64,000 nucleotides of DNA, taken from assembly GCA_963731285.1 (NCBI GenBank), contig CAVSUR010000001.1, forward strand, positions 682,001 through 746,000, given 5' to 3'. This document shows, piece after piece, positions 1 through 8,750 of the stretch (position 1 is the stretch's first letter; each line of letters begins with the position of its first letter). Under the pieces are notes generated by a model that saw only the letters and a list, made by a program, of their open reading frames with translations, was not told the DNA's origin and ran no database searches. The DNA comes from CAVSUR01 sp963731285 (GTDB lineage Bacteria > Actinomycetota > Actinomycetes > Streptosporangiales > Streptosporangiaceae). Both the position numbers and the translations under genes were made by a program.

Positions 1-2
1 GG

Positions 3-1415
3 TCTGTCGCCGAGGCTCATCTGCTGGAAGCCTGGCAGGCCCACGACCCCGACACTGAGCCGCTGGTGGGAGCCGCCGCGGCCACCTCCCTGTCGGCCTA
101 TCTCTGCACCCTCCAGCGGGTGGAGGAGGCCGTTACCTGGGGCGAGCGGGCCATCAACGCCAGCGGTGACGATCCGCCTGCCCGCCTGTACGCCCTGATG
201 CCGGTGGCCCTGGCCCTGGCCCTGGCCGGGCGCGGCCACGAAGCCCTGGCCCGGCTGGACGTCCTTCCCGCGGCCGCCGCCGAGGTACCGCTCGGGGCAA
301 CTGACGGCCTGGTCATCCGGGGGATGTGCCGCCTGTTCACCGATGACCCGGCCGGGGCCACGGCCGACCTGTCGGTGGCGGTGAGCCGCCTGCAGGCCGG
401 GGCGAGCGTCCGTTATGCGGGCCAGAGCCTGTTCTACCTCACCGCCGCGGAGTACCGCCTCGGTGCCTGGGACGACGCCGTCCTGCACGGCGAGCTGGCC
501 GTTTCCCTGGCTCATGACACCGACCGGGCCGGTGAATTCGCCTTCGCCCACGCCTACGCTGCCCTCGTCCCGGCGGCCCGCGGCGAGTGGCAGCTGGCCG
601 CCGCCCACGTGGAGGCGGCGCGGGCAGCGGCCCGCACCGCGACGGCGACCGGAAAGACGGCCGCGGCGATGGCCGGCGCCGAGCTCGCCTTCGCCCGCGG
701 TGATCTTGACGAAGTGCTGGCATGCACCGCCGTCGCGAGGGATCTTGCCCAGGTTGAGTTTCCCGGCGTAGCCGACTGGCGCGCGCTGGAACTCGGTGCG
801 CTGACCGGTCTCGGGCGCCTGGACGACGCGGAGGCGGCCCTGGCCGAACTCGGCGCCATGCCCGCATCGGGGCTAGCCTCAGGCCGCATGGTGGCGGCCC
901 GTCTTCGCGGCAACCTGGCCGTCGCCAGGGGCGACCTGGCCGGGGCGGAGGAGTCATTCGCGGTCGCCGGGCAGCTGGCCCAGGGCCGGACCCTGCCCTT
1001 CCAGATCGCCCTGCTGGAGCGTGATGATGGCCGCCGGCTGCGGCGAGCCGGTGATCGCCAGCGTGCCATCGCCCGCCTCCGGAAGGCCCGCGGCCGGCTG
1101 GCCGCCCTGGGTGCCCGGCCCTATCTTGCCGCCTGCGAGCGGGAGCTTGAGGCCTGCGGAGCCGAGATACAGCCCGGGGCCGAGCCGGCCCGGTGGAACC
1201 TGACGGCGACCGAGGCGGCCGTGGCCCGCCTGGTCGCCACGGGCCGGTCGAACCGGGAGGTAGCAGCCGAGCTGTTCGTCAGCGTCAAAGCCGTCGAATT
1301 CCACCTCGGGCACATCTTCGACAAGGTCGGGATCCGCTCCCGCCGGTCCCTGCCAGGACGCCTGACCGCGGAAGGCCCCGGAACCCTCGCAGCAGGAGCG
1401 GCGGGCAAAGCTTAG
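3..1415 (+). CDS. LuxR-family transcriptional regulator, C-terminal part (cut by window start)
   Basis: The frame is open from the first bases, so the N-terminus, and any ATPase domain, lies outside the window. Most of the visible protein is alanine/leucine-rich helical repeats like the TPR-like middle of large LuxR (LAL/MalT-type) regulators. The last 60 residues form a GerE/LuxR helix-turn-helix (LTATEAAVARLVATGRSNRE, then a VKAVEFHLGHIF recognition-helix region). It should bind DNA as an activator. The hydrolase gene 60 bp downstream on the same strand is a plausible target, but that is only inference from adjacency. A GTG at 66 is an internal candidate start; I prefer the longer partial reading. 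Confidence 0.85.
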   Translation, partial: SVAEAHLLEAWQAHDPDTEPLVGAAAATSLSAYLCTLQRVEEAVTWGERAINASGDDPPARLYALMPVALALALAGRGHEALARLDVLPAAAAEVPLGATDGLVIRGMCRLFTDDPAGATADLSVAVSRLQAGASVRYAGQSLFYLTAAEYRLGAWDDAVLHGELAVSLAHDTDRAGEFAFAHAYAALVPAARGEWQLAAAHVEAARAAARTATATGKTAAAMAGAELAFARGDLDEVLACTAVARDLAQVEFPGVADWRALELGALTGLGRLDDAEAALAELGAMPASGLASGRMVAARLRGNLAVARGDLAGAEESFAVAGQLAQGRTLPFQIALLERDDGRRLRRAGDRQRAIARLRKARGRLAALGARPYLAACERELEACGAEIQPGAEPARWNLTATEAAVARLVATGRSNREVAAELFVSVKAVEFHLGHIFDKVGIRSRRSLPGRLTAEGPGTLAAGAAGKA

Positions 1416-1474
1416 GGCCGGACCCTAGGACGCTCCCTAGCGACTTCGCGGCCTCGCCCGGTCACCATCGAGGC

Positions 1475-2326
1475 ATGACTAAGCCCGTAGACCCCACGAA
1501 GTCCCGCTCCCCGACTCCTGCCCCGGCCACCAGCTATCTGAGCCGTCCTGAAGGCCGCATCGGCTATGACGTGGCCGGTGACGGCCCTCTGGTGATACTC
1601 GTGCCCGGCATGGGCGACCTGCGGGCCGCCTACCGGTTCCTGGCTCCAGCGCTGCGGGACGCGGGCTACCGGGTCGCCAGCACCGATCTGCGCGGCCACG
1701 GTGACAGCGACACCACGTTCGCCGCCTACGGCGACGAGGACACCGCCGGGGATATCATCGCGCTGATCACCGAACTGGGCGGCCCGGCGGTCGTCGTCGG
1801 CAACTCCATGGCGGCCGGGGCCGCAGTCCTGGCCGCGGCCCGGCGGCCCGAACTCGCCCGCGGCCTGGTGCTCGTCGGCCCGTTCGTCCGCGACGCCGCG
1901 GCGAGCCCGATGCGGCGCGTCTTGCTGCGCGCGGCCATGGCCCCGCCGTGGGCGGCACTGACCTGGAAGTCCTACCTGCCGAAGCTGTACGCCGGCCAGC
2001 GTCCCGCAGACTTCGGCGAATACCGCGACCAGGTCGTGGCGGCCCTTCGCCGCCCGGGATACGCCACGGCGTTCTCACGCACCACGCGCACCAGCCACGC
2101 GCCGGCCGCCGCGCGGCTGACCGACGTCGCAGCACCCGTACTGGTGGTGATGGGCGAGCAGGACCCCGACTTCCCTGACCCGCGGGCGGAAGCTGACTGG
2201 ATCGCCCGCGCGCTGCGCGCGCGAGCCGTCATGGTGCCTGAGGCCGGGCACTATCCCCAGTCACAGCAGCCCGACATCACCGCGGGCGCGGTCCTGCGCT
2301 TCCTCGCGGCGCTGCACGGTGCTTAG
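1475..2326 (+). CDS. alpha/beta hydrolase
   Basis: A 283-aa cytoplasmic alpha/beta-hydrolase fold protein. The oxyanion region is PGMGDLRAAYRF, the nucleophile is in the elbow VGNSMAAG (Ser about 111), the acid is in GEQDPDF (Asp about 229) and the histidine in PEAGHYP (His about 259), so the triad is complete. The ATG at 1475 is chosen because homology to the fold begins just after it; the frame is open further upstream within the end of the LuxR gene. It opens a same-strand run of four genes. The substrate is not predictable; an esterase or haloalkane dehalogenase-like role is possible. Confidence 0.85.
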   Translation: MTKPVDPTKSRSPTPAPATSYLSRPEGRIGYDVAGDGPLVILVPGMGDLRAAYRFLAPALRDAGYRVASTDLRGHGDSDTTFAAYGDEDTAGDIIALITELGGPAVVVGNSMAAGAAVLAAARRPELARGLVLVGPFVRDAAASPMRRVLLRAAMAPPWAALTWKSYLPKLYAGQRPADFGEYRDQVVAALRRPGYATAFSRTTRTSHAPAAARLTDVAAPVLVVMGEQDPDFPDPRAEADWIARALRARAVMVPEAGHYPQSQQPDITAGAVLRFLAALHGA

Positions 2327-2408
2327 GTCCCAGCCCGCCCCGGACAGCGGAACCGGGCAGCGCCGGGCGGAACTCCGGCCAGCCGGGCCGGCCGCGGAGC
2401 AGGCAGCA

Positions 2409-2822
2409 ATGGCGAGCGGCTGCGCTGATCCCGCAGCCGGCATCGTTACCGGATGGCCGCGCCGCTGGCTCCGGACCGAAGCTGCGGTGCTGCTGGCCGG
2501 CTCGCTGATCGCCTATGCGGCCACCCGGCAGTCCTGGTGGCTGGTGCCGCTCACGATCTTGCTTCCTGACCTTCTCGCAGTGGGCTACCTGGCCGGCGCC
2601 CGCGCCGGGGCGCATTTGTACAACGCCGCGCACAGCACCGCCCTGCCGGCCGCGGTCGTGGCTCTCGGCTGGTGGCAGAGCAAGCCGCTGGTCGCGGCGC
2701 TCGGCCTGATCTGGATCGCCCATATCGGCATCGACCGGCTGCTCGGCTACGGCCTGAAATACGACGGTCACTTCCAGCACACCCATCTCGGCCACCTCGG
2801 CCAGCCCGGAGGCACCCGATGA
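2409..2822 (+). CDS. DUF4260 family membrane protein
   Basis: A 137-aa protein with three or four hydrophobic segments (around residues 25-60 and 75-105) and the characteristic end of DUF4260 proteins, with HIGIDRLLGYGLKYDG followed by HTHLG. The family is of unknown function and sits in the membrane. The ATG at 2409 is preferred over a GTG at 2319 that would overlap the preceding hydrolase stop. The stop overlaps the next start (ATGA at 2819-2822), a sign of translational coupling. Confidence 0.75.
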   Translation: MASGCADPAAGIVTGWPRRWLRTEAAVLLAGSLIAYAATRQSWWLVPLTILLPDLLAVGYLAGARAGAHLYNAAHSTALPAAVVALGWWQSKPLVAALGLIWIAHIGIDRLLGYGLKYDGHFQHTHLGHLGQPGGTR

Positions 2823-3091
2823 GCTCATCGACAGGCCACGCGAAGCCCGCCCGGTCATCCATTTTCGACGCCTGGGGACGCCCCCTGTATCGCCGCCGCC
2901 AGCTGGTCCTGGCGAGAGCCCTGCTGTTCGCGGGCGTGTGGGGCACGGGGATCTTCGCCAAGGTGCAGACGGCCGGCGGGTTCGGCCCGCCCCGGCCGCT
3001 CCGCCGCCTCTACGTCCGTTACGGCATCCACGAAGACGACAGCCCCGAATCCGGGGCGCTGCTGCCTGCCCGCGAACCGGCCCAGGCGTGA
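2819..3091 (+). CDS. small hypothetical protein, coupled to DUF4260 gene
   Basis: A 90-aa protein not assigned to a family. Its start ATG overlaps the stop of the preceding gene by four bases, which supports it as a real coupled gene. There is one possible membrane or amphipathic stretch (LVLARALLFAGVWGTGIFAK, about residues 29-48) in an otherwise basic N-terminal half, and an acidic C-terminal tail (HEDDSPESG). The next gene starts 9 bp downstream, so it belongs to the same transcription unit. Confidence 0.5.
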   Translation: MSSSTGHAKPARSSIFDAWGRPLYRRRQLVLARALLFAGVWGTGIFAKVQTAGGFGPPRPLRRLYVRYGIHEDDSPESGALLPAREPAQA

Positions 3092-3100
3092 TCGAGCCCG

Positions 3101-4321
3101 GTGACCAGTCACAACACGCCGGAGGGCTCAATATGGCTATCTCCCGCGTCCTCCTCAGTGCAGGGCCGGTCGGTTGAGACCGGGCGGCCAGGACCCGGCG
3201 GGCTGGCCTTTTATGCTCCGCCGGTGCCGCTGGCCGCCGGGCCAGCCGGCCAGGTGATCTGGTCACGGCAGCTGACCGGCGCGGCTGCCCTTCCCGGTGC
3301 CGCAGAGAACCTGCTGATCCTCTACCATTCCAGGACTCTCGCCGGGCAGGACACCGCGGTGTCGGGAACGATATCGATCCCGCCTGGCCGGCCGCCCGCG
3401 GGCGGCTGGCCGGTGCTTAGCTGGGCGCACGGCACCACCGGTGTCGCCGACATCTGCGCTCCGTCCCGCGACGCGCCCGGCCATCCCGCCCACATCTACA
3501 ACCAGCTCGCTGACGCGATGCTCAATCAGTGGGCCATGCGCGGCTGGGTCGTCACCAAGACCGACTACGAGGGCCTTGGCACCCCCGGCCCTCACCCGTA
3601 CCTGGTGGGAGCCTCCGCGGCCCGCAGCACCGTTGACATCGTGCTCGCCGCCCGCCAGCTCCATCGGAGCATCGGCAGGCGCTGGGCCGTGCTGGGTCAT
3701 TCCCAGGGCGGCCACGCCGCCCTGTTCACCGCCAGCCTGGCGCCAGCCTGGGCGCCAGACCTCGACCTGGCCGGGGCCGTGGCCCTGTCCCCGGCCGGGA
3801 GCGCCCACCACATGATCGCCGGGCTCCGGGATGTCCGCACGCCGGCCCCTTCGCTGGGCTTTCTGGCCCTGGTCCTGATCGGCGCGGCGGCCGCCGACCG
3901 CGCCGTGCGCCTGGACCAGATGCTCAGCCCGGCCGGCCTGCGCCTGCTGGCCAGGGCCGAGACGAGCGGCATCGACGACCTCATTGCCCCCGCCTCGCCG
4001 CCGCCACCGGCGGCCGCTGAAATGTTCCGGCCCGGCGCCGATTTCGGCCCGCTGCTGAAGGTCCTGGCGGCCAATGACCCCGCAGTGCTTCGGCTGCGCA
4101 CACCGGTGCTGATCGTCCAGGGCGACGCGGATCCGATCGTGGCCCGCGGCAGCACCGACCACATCGTGCGCTCGCTGTACCCCAGCGGCGAATTGCTCAG
4201 CTACCACAGGTATCCCGGCCGTGGCCACTTCGACCTGATCGCGGCAGCACACACCAAGACCGCCCAGTGGATCGACACCCATCTGGCCGCGGGGTCAACG
4301 GCTGGCCGATGCCGAAGATGA
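3101..4321 (+). CDS. secretory-lipase-like alpha/beta hydrolase
   Basis: A 406-aa protein resembling the LIP/secretory lipase family. Landmarks are LSWAHGTTGVADICAPS (oxyanion region, about 107-123), the nucleophile elbow LGHSQGGHAAL (Ser about 201), GDADPIV (acid) and GRGHFDLI (histidine) near the C-terminus. The start is GTG at 3101, 9 bp after the previous stop. No convincing signal peptide is visible despite the family name, so the location is uncertain. It is the last gene of the 1475-4321 run, which thus contains two hydrolases around a membrane protein. The substrate is unknown; lipid or ester hydrolysis is the family role. Confidence 0.8.
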   Translation: MTSHNTPEGSIWLSPASSSVQGRSVETGRPGPGGLAFYAPPVPLAAGPAGQVIWSRQLTGAAALPGAAENLLILYHSRTLAGQDTAVSGTISIPPGRPPAGGWPVLSWAHGTTGVADICAPSRDAPGHPAHIYNQLADAMLNQWAMRGWVVTKTDYEGLGTPGPHPYLVGASAARSTVDIVLAARQLHRSIGRRWAVLGHSQGGHAALFTASLAPAWAPDLDLAGAVALSPAGSAHHMIAGLRDVRTPAPSLGFLALVLIGAAAADRAVRLDQMLSPAGLRLLARAETSGIDDLIAPASPPPPAAAEMFRPGADFGPLLKVLAANDPAVLRLRTPVLIVQGDADPIVARGSTDHIVRSLYPSGELLSYHRYPGRGHFDLIAAAHTKTAQWIDTHLAAGSTAGRCRR

Positions 4322-5117
4322 TCTTGAGCCCTCCCCGGTCACCACCGGAATGGACGCTTCCGGCACCTTGCCCGCCCACCGCGACATCGCCGTCTGACGC
4401 CGAGGACACAGTCGGCCACCAAGGGTCCGGCTGCTGCCCGCGCCGGGCCCGAACCGCGGCCTGCACCAAATCGCCGTCCTGCGCGCTTCGCCTGCTCTGC
4501 GCCCCGGCCCCAGCCGCGGGCCACGTCACCAGCGAACTCGACAGCCAATGCTCCGCGGACCTGGCGGTTCTCAAGACCGCTAACCCAACCGCCATCAGCT
4601 GCGGCAACGGCACGGTGGAGTGTGATCTAGGCACGCATCCGGCATGACCGAGCCCGGGAAGCCCTCCGGGCGTGCCAGCCGGGCCGAGGCCCGGCCACGA
4701 GCAGGCGCGGGAAACGCGATGTCATCGCGGAGGGGGATGCGTCAACCGGCGATAGGAACGAGCGCCGGGAGCCGGGCGGGGGTCGACGGGGCTACTGCCC
4801 GACGGCGGGGCGACAGCCAGCCCCGCCCTTCCGGCTGAGAAGCCTACGGGCGGGGCACTGCCGCCAGGTCGGCACGCCCCGCAGCCGCCGGTTGGCGGTC
4901 CTCGCCGTTACGCAGCCACGATGACCTGCACCGCGCGAGCTGAGACGGGCCGTCCTCCACGCGCCGGGCATCCTCTCACCGAGAAAACTCACCCTCAAGG
5001 GCGCTCCCTGCGGTCGCGTGCTCGGCACGACGCTGCGCGCCGCCCTTGACCGCGAGCTTCCCCGGCAAGACCTCGGCACCTATCAGGCGGACGGGGGTAG
5101 AGACGCGTCGAACTTGC
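4322..5117. other. intergenic, no supported gene
   Basis: About 800 bp of GC-rich sequence between the lipase-like gene and the hairpin at 5118. Short open frames on both strands have no recognisable motif and unlike-protein composition (Arg/Pro/Cys rich). I see no tRNA, no IS end and no convincing promoter here. Confidence 0.5.
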
Positions 5118-5168
5118 CGCTGAATGCTGTGTGGGCCGCCTCACCAGCGGCCCACACAGCATTCAGCG
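5118..5168. terminator. 22-bp perfect-stem hairpin downstream of the TAP-like hydrolase
   Basis: 5118-5139 and 5147-5168 are exact reverse complements (22 bp: CGCTGAATGC... and its mirror) separated by the 7-nt loop CTCACCA. It lies about 115 bp beyond the stop of the minus-strand gene ending at 5284 and has no U-tract on either side. It fits the U-less terminators common in actinomycetes, or an RNA 3'-end stabiliser. Confidence 0.65.
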
Positions 5169-5283
5169 ACTACGGTGAGCATCGGGTTGTACCTGCCCGA
5201 CCGGCGTTGCACCGCCGATCTTGCTTGAGACCTCGACTAGATCACCGGGAAGGTACACCCCATTTCCGGCCGATCCACAGGTT

Positions 5284-7413
5284 TCAAGCATTGCTCCCTT
5301 CGACCCGGTCGGGAGTGCTCCGGGCGACCGTAGGTTGCGGCGGGGTCGTTGCCATGGCCGCGCGCGCGGACCGTTCGCGGAGGAGGCTAACGGTGATCAG
5401 GGCGAGGTTGCCTGCTGCGGCAGCTCCGATCGTGGTGGTGACGATCGCGAACAGCCCGGATACCGCGGTGAACCCGAGCCAGCCGCCGAGCAGGGCGCCG
5501 GCGGCTGCGGCCAGGAGACCGAGTGACTTGGTGGCACGGTCCCAGTCGCGGTGAGTCCAGGCCAGGTAGAGGCCCAGCGCGATCGGCACGCTGATGGCGA
5601 GAATCCCGAGCAGTTCGCTGCTCAGGGACAGCGCGGGCCAGAGCGTCAGGACGACCAGTGCTGCTCCGAGCCAGCCGCCGAGCCCGAGCACGAGCAGGAC
5701 GATGGTGCGGGTCGCGAAGCTGGTCGTGCGCCCTGCGGCACCGTGCTTGCGTACCCGGCGCGCTACCCAGAGCAGCCACAGGGCAGCCAGGAGAGCGAAG
5801 CCGATCATTGCCGCAAGGAGGTCCTTGGCAATCGCTGTCTGCGCTGTTTGCGTGGGCGATGTGGCGAAGCTGACCCGGTTCGGGGTGTAGCGGGACGTGT
5901 CGACCTGGCCGGTGGCGTAGAACTTGGTCAGCAGCTGCGTGCTGGCTTTCGGCTGGTAGTACCAGAAGTCCTCCGCGTGCCCGAGCCCGGACAGGATGAC
6001 CTGGTGCCCGTTGGAGAGGTGCGGCAGCAGCTCCTTCGTGGCGTTCTGGGCCGGTGTCTCGAAGTCGAGCGGCCCGCCGATGAGCAGCGTCGGGACACTC
6101 GAGTTCTGCACGCTGGTGTACTGGTTCTCACCCGGGTTGGCCGGCCAGTCGGCAAGGCCTCCTGCCCCCCACAAGAACTTCGTGAAGGGATTGCCGATGA
6201 TCGAGCCCCGGTCAGCGCCGGAGCTGAAATAGCGCTCGGCGGGATGGGCGTCGGCCAGCCCGATGCTGGCAAACTCGCCCCAGGTGAACGACTGGGGGAA
6301 GACGAGCCCGGCCACCGTCGATAGGAACCACAGGCCGCTCGGGTCGCCATGCGCGGCGGAGATCCACGAGTCGAGGGTCATCGGCCCGGACAGTGGCTGA
6401 ACCGCCGCGGTCGTATCCGTGAGCCCATAGAACGTCCCGACCAGGGCGTTGCCCGGCTTGATCGGCAGGAAGTACCACCGGCTCGGCATGTGCGCCGCCG
6501 TGTGCCGCATGCTCGCGGCGAGGTTGCCGGTGCGGGCTCGGCAGGCAGGCTGCTGCGCGCACAGCGCCGAGTAACGCTCGATCCCCTGATCGATCTCGGC
6601 CCCGTTGTACAGGAAGTTCCCGGGCGGGTTGACCCCGATCATCACCGAGCGGTCGACACTGTTCGGGTACCGCCACGCGTAGATCATCGCGAGACGGGTC
6701 CCGGCGCTCTCGCTGACCAGGTCGATGCGCTGGTAGCCGAGCGCGACGCGAGCGGCCTCGATGTCGGCGGCCTGCTCCGCCAGCGTGTAGCCGGCGAGGT
6801 CAACGCCGGATCGCTCAAGCCGCTTCGCGCACGAGGCGAAGGCCTGGGAGTACGCGCTCAGCGACGCTTTGGCGAGGAAGTCCGCGGATTTCTCCAGCGC
6901 CGCCGTCACCTCGGGACAGTTCAGCACCGAAGAACCGTCGACGCCGCGGTAGCCGACCATGACGACATCGTGCTGGGCGGCCAGGCGGCTCGCATCGGGG
7001 AACGTCATGTTGGTCACCCCCGGGCCGCCGTTGAGCCGGAAGATTGGCGCCAGCGGGTGGGATGAGCGAGCCAGGACCCGGGTCACCGGCAGCGCGATCA
7101 GGCGCGACCGGGGGTCTGCCCGGTTCTCGGGCACGACGAGCGTTCCGCAGTCGGCGCGGTAGGCGCCGTTCACGGTGGGATAGGTGCACGAGTGCATGGT
7201 CAGCTGGCCGGCGTGCGCCCCCTGCGAGACCGAGACCGTTTCCGGGCTGGACGAGAATCGCAGGTAGGTAAGTCCCGTCAATAGGACGATGGTCACCAGC
7301 AGGGCAACGATTCGTGCCCAGGTGAATGCCCGTGGTCTTTGGGCCAGCGGTACTGGTTGGTCGACTGCCACGGTCTTGCCGTAGCGCTTGGTCGGGTGGT
7401 TTTCCTCGATCAT
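5284..7413 (-). CDS. membrane-anchored TAP-like alpha/beta hydrolase with C-terminal membrane domain
   Basis: A 709-aa protein. Residues 1-30 are cytoplasmic, followed by one membrane anchor (IVALLVTIVLLTGLTYL). The exported domain carries LNGGPGVTN (oxyanion), the nucleophile motif VSESAGTR, LIGGPLDFETP (acid) and LSGLGHAEDFW (histidine), as in tripeptidyl-aminopeptidase-like hydrolases. From about residue 545 there are four or five further hydrophobic helices, ending in a basic tail. The usual TAP protein is a secreted 450-520 aa enzyme, so the C-terminal membrane module is an addition. The ATG at 7413 has a good ribosome site (AGGAAG). It is divergent from the two-component pair at 7578, which may control it. 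Confidence 0.82.
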   Translation of the reverse strand: MIEENHPTKRYGKTVAVDQPVPLAQRPRAFTWARIVALLVTIVLLTGLTYLRFSSSPETVSVSQGAHAGQLTMHSCTYPTVNGAYRADCGTLVVPENRADPRSRLIALPVTRVLARSSHPLAPIFRLNGGPGVTNMTFPDASRLAAQHDVVMVGYRGVDGSSVLNCPEVTAALEKSADFLAKASLSAYSQAFASCAKRLERSGVDLAGYTLAEQAADIEAARVALGYQRIDLVSESAGTRLAMIYAWRYPNSVDRSVMIGVNPPGNFLYNGAEIDQGIERYSALCAQQPACRARTGNLAASMRHTAAHMPSRWYFLPIKPGNALVGTFYGLTDTTAAVQPLSGPMTLDSWISAAHGDPSGLWFLSTVAGLVFPQSFTWGEFASIGLADAHPAERYFSSGADRGSIIGNPFTKFLWGAGGLADWPANPGENQYTSVQNSSVPTLLIGGPLDFETPAQNATKELLPHLSNGHQVILSGLGHAEDFWYYQPKASTQLLTKFYATGQVDTSRYTPNRVSFATSPTQTAQTAIAKDLLAAMIGFALLAALWLLWVARRVRKHGAAGRTTSFATRTIVLLVLGLGGWLGAALVVLTLWPALSLSSELLGILAISVPIALGLYLAWTHRDWDRATKSLGLLAAAAGALLGGWLGFTAVSGLFAIVTTTIGAAAAGNLALITVSLLRERSARAAMATTPPQPTVARSTPDRVEGSNA

Positions 7414-7577
7414 TGTTCTTCCTTTCGTCGACCCTCGTTATGCCATATGGCGAACCTAAGTTGCGATCGCGAGATAGGCATCGTCGGGAGGCTGGATTGC
7501 GGCTCCTACCATCCGACGATTTCGACTCCTACGTAGGTAGGAGGCGGGAACGGAGGGGGTGGAGTACGTTCAGCGAC
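7414..7577. promoter_or_regulatory. divergent promoter region with two palindromes
   Basis: A 164-bp region between divergent genes. It contains a perfect 10-bp palindrome GCCATATGGC (7442-7451) and an interrupted one, CTCCTAC-GTAG-GTAGGAG (7526-7543), with a further CTCCTAC half at 7503-7509. Both are reasonable binding sites for the response regulator encoded just downstream or another regulator. No clear -35/-10 pair could be fixed. Confidence 0.4.
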
Positions 7578-8750
7578 GTGAGCCGAATCGAACATCTCGC
7601 CCGCACGTACTGGTTCGACCTGCTGATCGCGCTGCTGGCGATCATGGCCATGCTTGACGTGGTGCTCGAACGCGGCTCGTCCGGAGCTCCGACAACGACG
7701 CTGTGGTTCTGCCTTCCCGCGCTCGCGATCCTGGTGCTATCCCTGTTCGCGCGGCGATGGTTTCCGTTTGCCGGACCGGCGGCGTTCTGGCTTTTGGCCG
7801 CGGGAATCTCGTTCGTCGACCCGCTGCTGATCCCGTACCCCGAGTCCCTCTTTCCGATGCAGCTGGTGGCCGCATTCCTGCTCGGGAACCTTCGGGACGT
7901 CCGGCGGGCCGGCCTCGGACTGGCGATCATGGTCGGCGCTGCGGCGACCCTCATCTACAACATCCCCGGACACTCGGTCGACCAGCTCGTCTTCATTCCC
8001 GTCGACTTCGCCGTCGCCTGGGTTGCAGGCCTTGCCGTCCGCGCGCGGGCCGAGCAGGCCAAGGTGGCGGAGTCGCATGCGACACAGGCCGAGCAGGAGC
8101 GGGATGCAGCGACGCGCGTCGCCGTGGCCGAGGAGCGGGCGCGGATCGCGCGCGAGCTGCACGACATCGTCGCGCACGCCGTCAGTGTGATGGTGCTGCA
8201 AGTCGGCGCTGTCAGGCACCATCTCCCCGACGCGATGGCCGAGGATCGCGATGCCCTCAGGAGTGTCGAGCACGCCGGGCGCGGCGCGCTGGCGGAGATG
8301 CGCCGTCTGCTCAGTGTGATGCGCCGTGACGGCGACGGCCTAGAGCTCGCGCCTCAGCCCGGCCTTGACGGCCTCGACTCGTTGATCAAGGAGATCGGCC
8401 GCGCCGGGCTGCCCGTCGAGCTGCACCTCGCCGGGGAGCGTTTCCCGCTCCCGCCAGGGATCGACCTCTCCTCGTATCGGATTGTGCAGGAGGGTCTCAC
8501 CAACGCGCTCAAGCACGCCCGCGCCAGCCACGCGGAGGTCACCGTCCGGTACGCGCCGGACGAGGTAGGGATCGAAGTGCGCGACGACGGCACCGGCGCG
8601 ACGCCGAGCGACGGCCACGGCCACGGCCACGGCCTGATCGGCATCCGCGAGCGCGTCAAACTCTACGGCGGCGAGATGACCGCGGGCACGACAAACGGCG
8701 GCGGGTTCACGCTCAGCACCCGCCTCCCACTCACCCCAGACCGGTCATGA
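7578..8750 (+). CDS. NarL-type sensor histidine kinase
   Basis: A 390-aa kinase. Five or six hydrophobic segments span roughly residues 12-155, followed by a coiled linker. The HisKA_3 dimerisation box is ERARIARELHDIVAHAVSVM with the phospho-accepting His about 195. The HATPase domain follows (N box YRIVQEGLTNALKHA, G1 box EVRDDGTGA, then a Gly/His-rich GHGHGHGLIGI). The start is taken as GTG at 7578, just before the first membrane helix; the frame is open further upstream, but those codons overlap the divergent promoter region. The stop overlaps the response-regulator start (ATGA), so the pair is co-translated. The signal sensed is unknown. Confidence 0.9.
   Translation: MSRIEHLARTYWFDLLIALLAIMAMLDVVLERGSSGAPTTTLWFCLPALAILVLSLFARRWFPFAGPAAFWLLAAGISFVDPLLIPYPESLFPMQLVAAFLLGNLRDVRRAGLGLAIMVGAAATLIYNIPGHSVDQLVFIPVDFAVAWVAGLAVRARAEQAKVAESHATQAEQERDAATRVAVAEERARIARELHDIVAHAVSVMVLQVGAVRHHLPDAMAEDRDALRSVEHAGRGALAEMRRLLSVMRRDGDGLELAPQPGLDGLDSLIKEIGRAGLPVELHLAGERFPLPPGIDLSSYRIVQEGLTNALKHARASHAEVTVRYAPDEVGIEVRDDGTGATPSDGHGHGHGLIGIRERVKLYGGEMTAGTTNGGGFTLSTRLPLTPDRS

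Noticed and set aside
5551..6324. Long plus-strand open frame opposite the TAP-like hydrolase
   Set aside because: Arg/Gly/Glu-rich composition with no motif, lying entirely antisense to a well-supported hydrolase; a GC-driven shadow.
8622..8640. CCACGG hexamer repeats as a regulatory repeat or short CRISPR-like array
   Set aside because: It encodes the Gly/His run in the kinase ATPase domain, a normal low-complexity loop; there are no spacers, and no CRISPR array was seen anywhere in the window.
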